DNA of 64,000 bases from Sporolactobacillus terrae DSM 11697 (GTDB taxonomy: Bacteria; Bacillota; Bacilli; Bacillales; Sporolactobacillaceae): the NCBI RefSeq assembly GCF_000648615.1, contig NZ_JFZC01000089.1, positions 87,597-151,596 of the forward strand, given 5' to 3'. The notes under the pieces are model-generated. The model was not told where the DNA came from. It ran no database searches and worked only from the letters and a program-made list of their open reading frames with translations. Shown in pieces: positions 45,720-54,691 of this stretch; position 1 is the first letter of the stretch; each line of letters begins with the position of its first letter. The position numbers and the translations under genes are program-made.

Positions 45720-45779
45720 TGTCGAATTTAGTCGACTAATAGAAAACATCGTGAACTTTAGTCGAATAATTGATAAAAT
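45720..45779 (+). promoter_or_regulatory. Candidate fla/che promoter with paired TTTAGTCGA repeats and a 0A box
   Basis: A TAAAAT -10 box (45774-45779) has a weak -35 GTGAAC 17 bases upstream (45751-45756). TTTAGTCGA occurs at 45727-45735 and again at 45757-45765, exactly 30 bases apart, each followed by an AATAAT-like stretch. TGTCGAA (45720-45726) is a perfect Spo0A-box core, and AGTCGAA (45760-45766) is one mismatch away. Repeats three helical turns apart that overlap the promoter suggest dimer or tandem binding of a regulator. No SigD-type promoter was seen. Confidence 0.45.
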
Positions 45780-45842
45780 AGATAGCGTAAAGATTGTGTC
45801 TTGTCAGTACTTATCTGCAAGAAATGAAAGGGTGAGATGATC

Positions 45843-46220
45843 ATGCAAATAACCCCAATGACTGCTTTGGAACAAGGGTTGAACAGATCAATAGCCGCTC
45901 AAAACGCAATCGCTCAAAATATTGCTAATGTTGATACGCCGGATTACAAAGCAAAAAAAGTGTTGTTTGAAGACGTTCTTGACAGTAAAATGCAAGCGAA
46001 TCGGACCAATCCAAAGCATCTAAACTTCTCTTCCGCTGGTGAAACAGGTTTCCGAATCGCGAACGATTCATTTGGTGCGGTACAAAATAATGGAAACAAT
46101 GTTGACCTAGAGCATGAAATGTCTGAACTGGCACAAAATCAGCTGCTTTATCAAACGTTGAGCCAAGCTGCAAGCGATCAATTTCAAAAGTTTAACATTG
46201 TTTTAGGAGGCGCTAAATAA
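45843..46220 (+). CDS. flgB: Flagellar basal-body rod protein FlgB
   Basis: This 125-residue proximal rod protein has the rod-family N-terminal motif QNIANVDTPDYKAKKV and the C-terminal coiled-coil heptads ending in LLYQTLSQAASDQF. It is secreted by the flagellar type III apparatus without a cleavable signal. AAAGGGTGAG lies about six bases before ATG 45843; the ATG at 45837 abuts it. It heads the fla/che operon, and its stop shares one base with flgC. Confidence 0.92.
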   Translation: MQITPMTALEQGLNRSIAAQNAIAQNIANVDTPDYKAKKVLFEDVLDSKMQANRTNPKHLNFSSAGETGFRIANDSFGAVQNNGNNVDLEHEMSELAQNQLLYQTLSQAASDQFQKFNIVLGGAK

Positions 46221-46666
46221 TGGGGATGTTCAGCGGACTTAATGTTTCGGCTTCTGGATTGACAGCACAGCGTTTTCGGATGGATGTCCTGTCAGCGAAT
46301 ATTGCAAATCAAGATACAACACGAGGTCGCTACGTGAATGGACACTGGGAACCGTACACGAGAAAAGTTGTCAACCTAAAGACGATTGATTCGCATGCGT
46401 TTGATACTCATTTTAATCAGGCGCTCGGCAACGCATCCGGTGGGGTCGAAGTGGCCTCGGTAAGTGAAGATCCGACTGCCTTCCCAGTGAAATACGACCC
46501 ACAAAATCCTGATGCTGATGATGCCGGTTATGTACGTCAATCCAATGTTGATCCATTAAAAGAAATGGTCGACCTGATGGATGCCAACCGCGCTTACGAA
46601 GCAGGGGTTACAGTGATGAACGCAAATAAAAACATACTGTCCCGAGCATTAGAAATAGGAAGGTAG
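46220..46666 (+). CDS. flgC: Flagellar basal-body rod protein FlgC
   Basis: This 148-residue rod protein begins GMFSGLNVSASGLTAQRFRMDVLSANIANQDT, the usual rod signature, and ends DLMDANRAYEAGVTVMNANKNILSRALEIG. GGAGG lies upstream inside flgB. It assembles distal to FlgB in the rod. It is followed by fliE after nine bases. Confidence 0.95.
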   Translation: MGMFSGLNVSASGLTAQRFRMDVLSANIANQDTTRGRYVNGHWEPYTRKVVNLKTIDSHAFDTHFNQALGNASGGVEVASVSEDPTAFPVKYDPQNPDADDAGYVRQSNVDPLKEMVDLMDANRAYEAGVTVMNANKNILSRALEIGR

Positions 46667-46675
46667 GCTGGAGCA

Positions 46676-46975
46676 TTGACACTAAATGCAGTGAATCTAA
46701 ATACATTTTCCGATGCAACGAATCAATCGGTTAAGTCTGTATCTCAAACGCAAAATGATTTTGCAAAGGTGCTCAAAGATGCGTTAGGTTCTGTGAATGA
46801 CGCGCAGCAATCGACAAATCAATTGGTTAGTGAAGTGGCGAGCGGAAATAGTGATATGGACTTACATAACTTTATGATTGCCATGCAAAAATTGAACGTT
46901 CTGTTGAAAACCACGGTTCAAGTCCGTGATCGGGTTGTTGAAGCCTACCAAGAAGTTATGAGAATGCAAGTCTAA
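46676..46975 (+). CDS. fliE: Flagellar hook-basal body protein FliE
   Basis: This 99-residue protein links the MS ring to the rod and is among the first exported. The conserved C-terminal part reads DLHNFMIAMQKLNVLLKTTVQVRDRVVEAYQEVMRMQV. The start is TTG 46676 with GGTAGG and GGAG upstream; an in-frame GTG at 46691 is an alternative. It lies between flgC and fliF, as in all Bacillales. Confidence 0.92.
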   Translation: MTLNAVNLNTFSDATNQSVKSVSQTQNDFAKVLKDALGSVNDAQQSTNQLVSEVASGNSDMDLHNFMIAMQKLNVLLKTTVQVRDRVVEAYQEVMRMQV

Positions 46976-47011
46976 ATTTGGTGTGTGCGGACGATGAACG
47001 GAGGTAGCGGA

Positions 47012-48604
47012 ATGAAAGAACGACTCGTATCATGGTTTAATCGAATAAAAACATTTTGGGGCAAGATACCGAAAAAAAACAAGATTTGGATGATCAGCGG
47101 TTCAGCTGTTGTTTTAGCAGCGTTGCTATTGATTTTGTTCCTAACAAATATAAAGCATTACACGCCGCTGTACAGCGGCCTTTCGGAAAATGAAGCAGGG
47201 CAAATTACAGATGACTTAGATAGCAAGAGTGTTCCTTATAAACTATCAAATGGCGGAACAACGATCAGTGTACCTGAAAAGCAAGTTGATCAGCTTAAAG
47301 TTGAACTTGCTGCTCAAGGATTACCGAAGACGGGACAAATTGACTATTCTTTCTTTGGCCAAAATGCCGGGTTTGGGATGACGGATAAACAATTCGACGT
47401 TCTTCAGCGTGCCGCAATGCAAACGGAGCTTGCCAATTTAATCGCGAATACAAAGGGCGTGAAATCCGCTAAGGTAATGATCAGCTTGCCGCAAAACGAT
47501 GTATGGGTGAGCGATCAGGACAAGAAGAGTGGCACATCGGCATCCATTGTACTTAATGTAACACCGGGTTATCAGTTGAGTGCTGATCAGATCAATGGAC
47601 TCTACCATCTTGTAGCCAAAAGTGTACCGAACTTATCTGTAGATAATATTGTCATCATGGATCAGTATTTCAACTACTATGATTTGAAAAATAATAATAA
47701 TACCAACGGATCAACATTATCTGCTTACGATCAGCAGCAAGCAATTATTCGCGATGTTGAAAACAATGTTCAGCGAAGAGTCACGCAAATGCTGACCATG
47801 ATGATGGGTGAAGGCAAGGTAATGGTTAATGTAACGGCTAACGTTGACTTCACGCAATCAAAGGAAAAACAGGAACTTGTAGAGCCGGTCAACCAGCAGA
47901 CGATGGAAGGTATTCAGACGAGTACTGAACACATAACGGAGAACTATACCGGTCAAGGGGCTGCAGGACAAGCCGGTACGGGAACCAATGATACACAAAC
48001 GCCTACATATCAAGATGGAACAAGCGGAAACGGGAACTATCAGAAAGTTGAAGACCGAGTCAATTATGAATTTAATCGCATTCACCGAGAAGTCACAAAC
48101 AGCCCATATAAAGTGAATGATTTAGGCATCCAAGTGATGATTGAACCTCCGACAGCAAGTAACAACACCAGCTTGTCGGCACAGAGCGTGAACGACGTAC
48201 GGCAAATATTAAATTCTATTATTAAAACGACCATTTCCGATCCGCAAGGACAAGAACTAACGAACAACGCCATTAACCAGAAGACATCGGTAACCGTTGG
48301 ACGATTTAATGGAAAGTCAACCGCGCAGGCGCAAGCTAGCAAGATCAATTGGCTCTGGATTGCAGGAGGGATTCTTCTCGCACTGCTCATGATCGGTCTC
48401 ATTTTATGGCTGATTAAGCGCAGAAAAAATGATGAGGCTGCTGAGACGGTCGTTGAAGATATTCCGCAGCAAGAAGATTACCAAGCGATGCTTAATCAAG
48501 AAAATCCGGAACAAAAGAAATTTCATGAATTGGAAGAGATGGCAAAAGAGAAGCCTGATCAATTTGTTAAGCTACTGCGTGGCTGGATAGCAGAGGATAA
48601 GTAA
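47012..48604 (+). CDS. fliF: Flagellar MS-ring protein FliF
   Basis: This 530-residue protein forms the membrane MS ring. Two membrane helices lie at about 25-46 and 446-468. The ring-building motifs between them include YTPLYSGLSENEAGQI and VISLPQNDVWVS-type residues. The cytoplasmic C terminus (LEEMAKEKPDQFVKLLRGWI) binds FliG. GGAGG lies seven bases before ATG 47012; an upstream ATG at 46985 precedes the ribosome site. Confidence 0.95.
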   Translation: MKERLVSWFNRIKTFWGKIPKKNKIWMISGSAVVLAALLLILFLTNIKHYTPLYSGLSENEAGQITDDLDSKSVPYKLSNGGTTISVPEKQVDQLKVELAAQGLPKTGQIDYSFFGQNAGFGMTDKQFDVLQRAAMQTELANLIANTKGVKSAKVMISLPQNDVWVSDQDKKSGTSASIVLNVTPGYQLSADQINGLYHLVAKSVPNLSVDNIVIMDQYFNYYDLKNNNNTNGSTLSAYDQQQAIIRDVENNVQRRVTQMLTMMMGEGKVMVNVTANVDFTQSKEKQELVEPVNQQTMEGIQTSTEHITENYTGQGAAGQAGTGTNDTQTPTYQDGTSGNGNYQKVEDRVNYEFNRIHREVTNSPYKVNDLGIQVMIEPPTASNNTSLSAQSVNDVRQILNSIIKTTISDPQGQELTNNAINQKTSVTVGRFNGKSTAQAQASKINWLWIAGGILLALLMIGLILWLIKRRKNDEAAETVVEDIPQQEDYQAMLNQENPEQKKFHELEEMAKEKPDQFVKLLRGWIAEDK

Positions 48605-48617
48605 GGGAGGCGATAAT

Positions 48618-49634
48618 ATGCCTGATCGAAGAACCAAATTAACAGGAAAACAAAAGGCCGCTATATTAATGATCGCTTTAGGAACCGATGTTTCCGCACA
48701 CATTATGAAGCAATTTACAGAACAAGAAATTGAAGATATGACCTTGGAAATTTCCAATGCACGAAAAATAGATTCCGACACCAAAACGCAAATAATCGAT
48801 GAGTTTTTTCAAACAGCGGTTGCGCAAGATTACATTGCACAAGGCGGAATCGGTTATGCGAAACAGGTCCTTGAAAAAGCGCTGGGATCAGATGAAGCCA
48901 ATAAAGTGATCCAACGGCTGACGTCAACGCTGCAGGTGAAACCATTTGATTTCATGAGGAAAAGCGATCCACAACAAATCCTTAACTTTATCCAAAACGA
49001 ACATCCGCAAACGATTGCACTGGTTTTATCTTATTTGGAGCCTGATCAAGCGGGCGCCGTACTTTCAGCACTGCCCGTAGAGCTGCAAGCTCAAGTTGCG
49101 CGCAGAATAGCCCAAATGGATCGCACCTCACCTGAAACGATCGCACAAGTGGAACGGATTTTGGAGAAGAAAATTTCCAGTTCATCGGTGACCGAGGACT
49201 ATACACAAACAGGCGGCATTACGTCAATTGTCAGCGTCTTAAATGGTGTAGACCGTACAACTGAACGGAATATCCTTGAAAAACTGGAACAGCAGAATCC
49301 TGATCTTGCTGAAGAAATTAAGAAGAGAATGTTTGTATTCGAAGACATTATCATTCTGGATGATCGTGCGGTTCAGCGCGTCATTCGCGAAAGTGAGAAT
49401 GAAGATCTGATCTTAGCGCTGCGTACAGCAAGTGATGAAGTGAAGGATCTTATGTTTAAGAATATGTCGGAACGTATGGCTGCAAGTTTTAAAGAAGAGC
49501 TTAATTATATGGGTCCGGTTCGGCTGCACGATGTCGAAGAAGCTCAAACACGTATCGTAAATACGATTCGAAAATTGGAAGATGCCGGTGAAATTGTAAT
49601 TGCACGCGGAAATGGGGATGACGTGATTGTCTAA
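48618..49634 (+). CDS. fliG: Flagellar motor switch protein FliG
   Basis: This 338-residue rotor protein transmits torque from MotA. An N-terminal FliF-binding domain (TGKQKAAILMIALG) is followed by the middle domain with NEHPQTIALVLSYL. The charge-bearing C-terminal domain contains VFEDIIILDDRAVQRVIRE, with the conserved charged residues that face the stator. GGGAGGCG precedes ATG 48618. It overlaps fliH by eight bases. Confidence 0.96.
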   Translation: MPDRRTKLTGKQKAAILMIALGTDVSAHIMKQFTEQEIEDMTLEISNARKIDSDTKTQIIDEFFQTAVAQDYIAQGGIGYAKQVLEKALGSDEANKVIQRLTSTLQVKPFDFMRKSDPQQILNFIQNEHPQTIALVLSYLEPDQAGAVLSALPVELQAQVARRIAQMDRTSPETIAQVERILEKKISSSSVTEDYTQTGGITSIVSVLNGVDRTTERNILEKLEQQNPDLAEEIKKRMFVFEDIIILDDRAVQRVIRESENEDLILALRTASDEVKDLMFKNMSERMAASFKEELNYMGPVRLHDVEEAQTRIVNTIRKLEDAGEIVIARGNGDDVIV

Positions 49635-50388
49635 CCTGCTCAAGAATATTCGCCTTGATGGACAAACAAAATTTGTGCATCGTACGGCAACAATCGATCC
49701 CAAGCTTGATTCGTTGAATGAATCCTCGGATGCACAATCCGTTGAAAAAACGCTGCAACAAAAAATTGAGGCAGCAAAACACGAGGCAGAACGGATCATT
49801 CAAAAAGCGCAAGCAAGAGCAGAAGCAGTTGAACAACAGGCTGTTGTCAAAGAGCAGGAAGCAGAACATCGGCGTGCTGACGCTTTCCAGCAGAAGGTTC
49901 AGGAAGGTTATGAAACAGGATTCAACAAGGGCACCAATGAAGCGGCGGCACACTATGCTGCATTGATTGAACAGGGAAATCAGTTTATTGATCAGGCGCA
50001 TACCGTTTATGACGATGCGATTCAAAAGGCAGCGCCGGATATTCTTAGAATGTCGATCGCCATTGCCGAGAAAATTGTTAATGATTCGCTGGCAGAAGAT
50101 AAAAAGAAGTGGCAGGGACTGGTTGCTAAAGCAATTCAGGAAGTTCGCGATCAGGAAAAAATCAAAATAATCGTTGCTCCGCTTCATTTTGATTTTCTTA
50201 ACCAAAGTCGGCAAATTCTTCAACAATATGTTCAGGATGCCAAACTTTATATTTATGCTGATCCTGATTTTGCTGAAAATGATTGCATCATTGAAACAGC
50301 GTTTGGAAAAATTGATGCCGGAGTGGACAGCCAGTTGCAGGTCATTAAAAAGAGATTGACGGAACTGATGGAGGAAAAAGAGCGATGA
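49627..50388 (+). CDS. fliH: Flagellar assembly protein FliH
   Basis: This 253-residue cytoplasmic regulator of the export ATPase FliI has an N-terminal coiled coil very rich in Glu, Ala and Lys (about 40-100). The conserved C-terminal domain includes ILRMSIAIAEKIVNDSL and AENDCIIETAFGKIDAGVDSQL. The start is TTG 49627, overlapping fliG by eight bases, with GGGGATG upstream. It overlaps fliI by four bases (ATGA). Family sequence is poorly conserved; order makes the assignment firm. Confidence 0.92.
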   Translation: MSNLLKNIRLDGQTKFVHRTATIDPKLDSLNESSDAQSVEKTLQQKIEAAKHEAERIIQKAQARAEAVEQQAVVKEQEAEHRRADAFQQKVQEGYETGFNKGTNEAAAHYAALIEQGNQFIDQAHTVYDDAIQKAAPDILRMSIAIAEKIVNDSLAEDKKKWQGLVAKAIQEVRDQEKIKIIVAPLHFDFLNQSRQILQQYVQDAKLYIYADPDFAENDCIIETAFGKIDAGVDSQLQVIKKRLTELMEEKER

Positions 50389-51710
50389 ATGCGGACACAC
50401 TGATTGAACATCTAGCGGACATTGACAGTTATCGCCGTTATGGAAAGATTCATCGTGTTGTTGGGTTGCTCATTGAGTCCAAGGGACCTTCGGCATCTGT
50501 AGGTGATGTCTGTCTGATACATATTAAGAGTGGCAAGAAAGTATTGGCGGAAGTGGTGGGGTTTAAAGAAGAGAACATATTACTTATGCCTTTTACTTCG
50601 GTGACGACGATTGCACCGGGATGCTTGGTGGAAGCGACAGGTAAACCACTTGAAGTGAAGGTAAACGAGGAATTGATCGGTCAAGTTTGCGACAGCTTGG
50701 GCCGTCCGCTGTCTGACATGCGCTTTACGAAACCGGTTGATCGCGTAACAACGAATCAGAGTCCGCCCAACCCTATGACACGGCCCAGAATTTCAGAGCC
50801 TATTGAACTTGGCGTTCGCTCAATCAATGGATTGCTGACTGTTGGAAGAGGTCAGCGGATCGGGATTTTTGCCGGAAGCGGTGTGGGAAAGAGTACGTTG
50901 ATGGGGATGGTTGCCAGAAATACATCGGCCGACCTCAATGTGATTGCATTGATCGGTGAACGGGGGCGTGAAGTCAGAGAATTCTTGGAGAAGGATCTGG
51001 GACCTGAAGGAATGAAACGCTCAATTATCATTGTCGCAACCAGTGATCAGCCGGCTTTAATGCGCATAAAAGGTGCCTTTACCGCGACATCGATCGCCGA
51101 GTATTTTCGATCAAAAGGAAAAGACGTATTGCTGATGATGGATTCATTGACGCGTGTTGCCATGAGTCAGCGTGAACTGGGGCTAGCAGTTGGCGAGCCC
51201 CCAACGACAAAAGGGTATCCGCCCTCGGTTTTTGCAATGCTACCGGAATTGCTTGAACGAACAGGGACAGATGCCCATGGAACAATTACCGCTCTCTATA
51301 CGGTTCTCGTCGACGGTGATGATCTTGATGAACCGGTATCCGATACAGCACGTGGAATCCTCGACGGACATATTGTTTTGGATCGTGCATTAGCGCAGAA
51401 AGGGCAGTATCCCGCAATTAACTTGCTGAAGAGTGTCAGTCGAGTGATGAATGAGATTTGTACGCCTGAACATTTGAAAGCGGCACAACATTTCCGGGCA
51501 CTGCTTGCTCAGTATACGGAATCCGAGGATCTGATCGCTATTGGTGCTTACAAGCCGGGAAGTTCTGCGTCAATTGATGAGGCAATCCATTTCCATCCCA
51601 AACTCATCAGTTATTTGCGGCAGTCGGAAAATGTTGGCGTAAGCCTTCACGAGTCGATCAAGCCATTAATTGCCGAATTTGGACAGGAGGCCAAAGCCAA
51701 TGGAAACTGA
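50385..51710 (+). CDS. fliI: Flagellar export ATPase FliI
   Basis: This 441-residue ATPase related to F1-beta unfolds and feeds export substrates. Walker A GSGVGKST is at 164-171, ALIGERGREVREFL follows, and the Walker B region is DVLLMMDSLTRVA. GEPPTTKGYPPSVFAMLPELLERTG is typical of type III ATPases. ATG 50385 overlaps the fliH stop. It is followed by fliJ with an 11-base overlap. Confidence 0.96.
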   Translation: MNADTLIEHLADIDSYRRYGKIHRVVGLLIESKGPSASVGDVCLIHIKSGKKVLAEVVGFKEENILLMPFTSVTTIAPGCLVEATGKPLEVKVNEELIGQVCDSLGRPLSDMRFTKPVDRVTTNQSPPNPMTRPRISEPIELGVRSINGLLTVGRGQRIGIFAGSGVGKSTLMGMVARNTSADLNVIALIGERGREVREFLEKDLGPEGMKRSIIIVATSDQPALMRIKGAFTATSIAEYFRSKGKDVLLMMDSLTRVAMSQRELGLAVGEPPTTKGYPPSVFAMLPELLERTGTDAHGTITALYTVLVDGDDLDEPVSDTARGILDGHIVLDRALAQKGQYPAINLLKSVSRVMNEICTPEHLKAAQHFRALLAQYTESEDLIAIGAYKPGSSASIDEAIHFHPKLISYLRQSENVGVSLHESIKPLIAEFGQEAKANGN

Positions 51711-52137
51711 TTACCGCTTTGAACGCGTGATGAAACTTGCAGATCACGAAAAACAAAATCTGGAAATTGAATATAAACAACTCTATGAACAGTTTGATCA
51801 GATCGCGCATCGCTTAATTGATCTTGTTGATCAAAAGGAATCGATACAAATGGATATTCAAAAAAAGATGGTGCAAGCGATGCGCGTTGATCAAATGACG
51901 ATGAAATTTGCCGATATTAATAAACTGGAAATTCTCATTGAAGAAACACGCAAATATTTCCTGTCTTTAAAAGAACGGCTTGAAGTGCTGCAGACTAAAT
52001 TGCAGGAGAAAACGATTGAGGTCAAAAAATATAAGAAATTGAAAGCACGCAGACAAAGCTTTGAACGGAAGCAGAGAATGCGGGACGAAATGAAGAAAAT
52101 GGATGAGATTGCTGGCAGACGTGCCGCCAATCGATAA
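51700..52137 (+). CDS. fliJ: Flagellar chaperone/export protein FliJ
   Basis: This 145-residue, almost wholly coiled-coil protein acts as the central stalk of the FliI ring and escorts substrates. It starts YRFERVMKLADHEKQN and ends in a basic stretch (ARRQSFERKQRMRDEMKKMDE). GGAGG lies 11 bases before ATG 51700, which gives the family start. It overlaps fliI. Confidence 0.9.
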   Translation: METDYRFERVMKLADHEKQNLEIEYKQLYEQFDQIAHRLIDLVDQKESIQMDIQKKMVQAMRVDQMTMKFADINKLEILIEETRKYFLSLKERLEVLQTKLQEKTIEVKKYKKLKARRQSFERKQRMRDEMKKMDEIAGRRAANR

Positions 52138-52154
52138 AGGGAGGGTGATGCGGC

Positions 52155-52784
52155 ATGGAAGAAACGAAAAAAACGAGTTTTGGGATGAAGCTTTTTAAGG
52201 TACTGCTGGCAATTCTAGTTCCCTTGCTTTTTATAGTGCTGCTTGCTGCATTATTTCTGAAACTCTCTGGTGTGGATCCGATCAACGAAGCAAAGCAGTT
52301 GATTTTTCCAGAATCGAGTACTTCTCAGCAGTCCGATTCATCTGGAACAGAAGAGACAGCACAACTAAAACAGGACTTATCGAATGCGCAAACACAGAAC
52401 GAACAATTGAATAAGGACAATAAAAAACTAACAACTCAAATAAACGATTTGAAAGACCAATTCGAACAACTAAAAAATGATGCTGAGACAAGCAGCGATC
52501 AAATGAAAAGTCAGTCGGAAACCGCCACACAGGCGATGTATGCGCAAACCTATCGATCAATGGATCCGGCTAAGGCGGGAGCAATCCTAAGCAAGTTGTC
52601 CGTGAAGCAGGCTGCAAAATATATCAATTACTTGGATGATAAAACCAAAGCAGCAATTCTCGAAACAATGGATCCGGAGAAGGCGGCCCAACTGACCGAG
52701 TTGCTCGAGGCAAAGCAGTCGAACACCAATACGACAGAAAGTGCCGGCACGTCGGCATCAACCGCAACGACACCAGCACCATGA
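52155..52784 (+). CDS. ylxF: YlxF, MgtE-N-like flagellar-locus membrane protein
   Basis: This 209-residue protein has one N-terminal membrane helix (about 13-37) and an acidic coiled-coil region (about 60-125). An MgtE N-domain-like segment follows near 133-182 (YRSMDPAKAGAILSKL and AILETMDPEKAAQL). It corresponds to ylxF in the B. subtilis fla/che operon, a motility-associated protein of unclear role, similar in layout to MotE of other bacteria. GGGAGGGTG precedes it. The C terminus is a Thr/Ser/Ala-rich tail. Confidence 0.87.
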   Translation: MEETKKTSFGMKLFKVLLAILVPLLFIVLLAALFLKLSGVDPINEAKQLIFPESSTSQQSDSSGTEETAQLKQDLSNAQTQNEQLNKDNKKLTTQINDLKDQFEQLKNDAETSSDQMKSQSETATQAMYAQTYRSMDPAKAGAILSKLSVKQAAKYINYLDDKTKAAILETMDPEKAAQLTELLEAKQSNTNTTESAGTSASTATTPAP

Positions 52785-52818
52785 TCGTCGGCTATTCCTT
52801 TGAAAGGAGGTGAAAATC

Positions 52819-54219
52819 ATGAATGTAACGGGACTGAAACGGGGAAAAGCCATCGCTGAGTTTGCAGACCGACCCGCAAAAAAGAAAAAAAAGGCATCGG
52901 CTGCGGATTCTGTTTTTCTGTCATTCATTCAGGTGATGCAAGCGAACGAGAAGCCAAATCGTCGTGCGCACGCGTTTGACTCTGAACAGAAGTCTGGTTT
53001 CAAGAAGCATACGGTCACGAGTAGGGTCGTAGCTAAAGCGAACGAACAGGGCATCGGTTTGAGCAAAGACTTGCAGATTTCCGATGCGACGAGAAAACGA
53101 ACCACAATACCGGTGACCGACCAATTATCAGATCGATCAACAGATTCTATGAAACGCCGAAACAATTTCAATGAATCGGCAAACGTAAATAAAACGGATG
53201 ATCAAGCATCTGCACAAAGCAAATCTCAATCTGCTGCTGCCATGGATCAAACGAACAGAATGGCGAAGCAAATTTTTTCTGTCGATCAGAAATTGAACAA
53301 AGATGACCGACCCGAACCGTCAAAACCTTCTGCTTTTACCCATAAGGCTGACCAATTACCGGCGAATCTACTGCGGATTTCCGAAAGGCAGCTTAGTCAA
53401 TTAAAAGCAAGCGATGAAAGGCCAGCGATCAATCGTTTTAAGCCCAAACAAATGGCGGCTAATGCGGATGTGAGTAAAGTCAGACCTAATGCGGAGGAAA
53501 CGGATCTGTTTCAGCGTGTAAATAGAGGTCCCTCAGTAGGGGAAAGCTTACGAAACGCGAAAACATCGAGGGCTGCAACGGATCGATTGCTGGCTAAAGA
53601 TCACTTCAATTCAGAAACAGAAAAGCAGAAAAAGGACGTACAGGACACCCGTTCAACACTGTCTGTGGATCAAACGTGGATCGGGTCAAGAAAAATGAAC
53701 AAGCTTGAGCTGCTGCATCTTTTTCAAAACCATCCTCATCAATCAGCGGAAAAGCCGGTGCATGAACAAGTTGCGGATCATTTGAACGAGTGGCTGGGAA
53801 AATCTTCGTTCAAAACTGATGAAAGCGGAATGAAGTCCTATACGATGACCCTTTATCCACAGCATCTCGGAAAACTGACGGTTTCAATTCGACAAGATAA
53901 ACAATTGGGGCTAACTGCTGAGTTTACCGCAGAAACACAACAGGCAAAAGCGCTGCTGGAAGGCGATTTGGGAAAACTGAAACATCAATGTCTGGCACAC
54001 GGCATTTCACTAACGCGTGTAGAAATTCATCGGTTGGATCAGCAAGCCGTGGATCAGCTCTATAACCAAGATCAGTCGAATAATGAGTCGGGGCAACAGG
54101 ATGACCATCGTCAGAATCAATCCGAGGACGAACAACAGCAGCATCTGCAATCAATAAATAGCAATAGTGAAAAGAACGAACATTCTTTTAATGAATGGAT
54201 GACGGGAGAGAGGATATGA
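52819..54219 (+). CDS. fliK: Flagellar hook-length control protein FliK
   Basis: This 466-residue exported ruler protein stops hook growth by acting on FlhB. The long N-terminal part (1-300) is low-complexity, rich in Lys, Asp, Ser and Gln. The C-terminal Flg_hook domain (about 325-410) holds the conserved LYPQHLGKLTVSI and AKALLEGDLGKLK. The tail is Gln/Asp/Asn-rich. AAAGGAGGTG lies eight bases before ATG 52819; a GTG at 52810 lies within that site. Confidence 0.9.
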   Translation: MNVTGLKRGKAIAEFADRPAKKKKKASAADSVFLSFIQVMQANEKPNRRAHAFDSEQKSGFKKHTVTSRVVAKANEQGIGLSKDLQISDATRKRTTIPVTDQLSDRSTDSMKRRNNFNESANVNKTDDQASAQSKSQSAAAMDQTNRMAKQIFSVDQKLNKDDRPEPSKPSAFTHKADQLPANLLRISERQLSQLKASDERPAINRFKPKQMAANADVSKVRPNAEETDLFQRVNRGPSVGESLRNAKTSRAATDRLLAKDHFNSETEKQKKDVQDTRSTLSVDQTWIGSRKMNKLELLHLFQNHPHQSAEKPVHEQVADHLNEWLGKSSFKTDESGMKSYTMTLYPQHLGKLTVSIRQDKQLGLTAEFTAETQQAKALLEGDLGKLKHQCLAHGISLTRVEIHRLDQQAVDQLYNQDQSNNESGQQDDHRQNQSEDEQQQHLQSINSNSEKNEHSFNEWMTGERI

Positions 54220-54220
54220 G

Positions 54221-54691
54221 ATGAGCGATCTTTCGGTTCAAGCAAAAACTAATGCGAACACTTCGTCTTCCACATCTTCAAATGTCAATCAAGCACTGGA
54301 TAAAGACTCTTTTTTGAAACTGCTGATTGTACAGCTGACGAACCAAGATCCAACGTCGCCAATGGACAGTGCGCAGTTTGTATCACAAATGGCAACTTTT
54401 ACGACACTTGAGCAGACGCAGAATATGAGCAACGCGATTGATAAATTGGTTGCTTCGCAATCCAATCAGTCCTTGTCGGAACAGGCAGCAATGATTGGTA
54501 AGAAAATTAATTGGGATGAAATGGTCACCGATAGTAATGGAAATACGGTGATAAAGTCATACTCTGGCGTGATCCAAGCTGTCAGTCTAAAGGATGGTTC
54601 GCTTAGCTTTCAAACCGATGATGGTTCACAAGTTGATCCCTCATCGGTTACGGAAATAAGTCAGGTCGGAGAGGCGGAACAAAGTGTCTGA
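54221..54691 (+). CDS. flgD: Flagellar hook capping protein FlgD (YlxG)
   Basis: This 156-residue scaffold caps the growing hook. The N-terminal signature DKDSFLKLLIVQLTNQDP and FVSQMATFTTLEQTQNM identify FlgD. It lacks the long C-terminal Ig/Tudor parts of proteobacterial FlgD, as usual in Bacillus (about 140 residues). The ATG follows GAGAGGAT two bases after the fliK stop. It overlaps the next gene by eight bases. Confidence 0.93.
   Translation: MSDLSVQAKTNANTSSSTSSNVNQALDKDSFLKLLIVQLTNQDPTSPMDSAQFVSQMATFTTLEQTQNMSNAIDKLVASQSNQSLSEQAAMIGKKINWDEMVTDSNGNTVIKSYSGVIQAVSLKDGSLSFQTDDGSQVDPSSVTEISQVGEAEQSV

Noticed and set aside
49501..50400. A 299-codon open frame on the minus strand across fliG, fliH and fliI
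   Set aside because: It lies fully antisense to three well-supported genes, has no ribosome site, and its composition is that of a shadow frame (Leu/Ile/Phe/Cys-rich).
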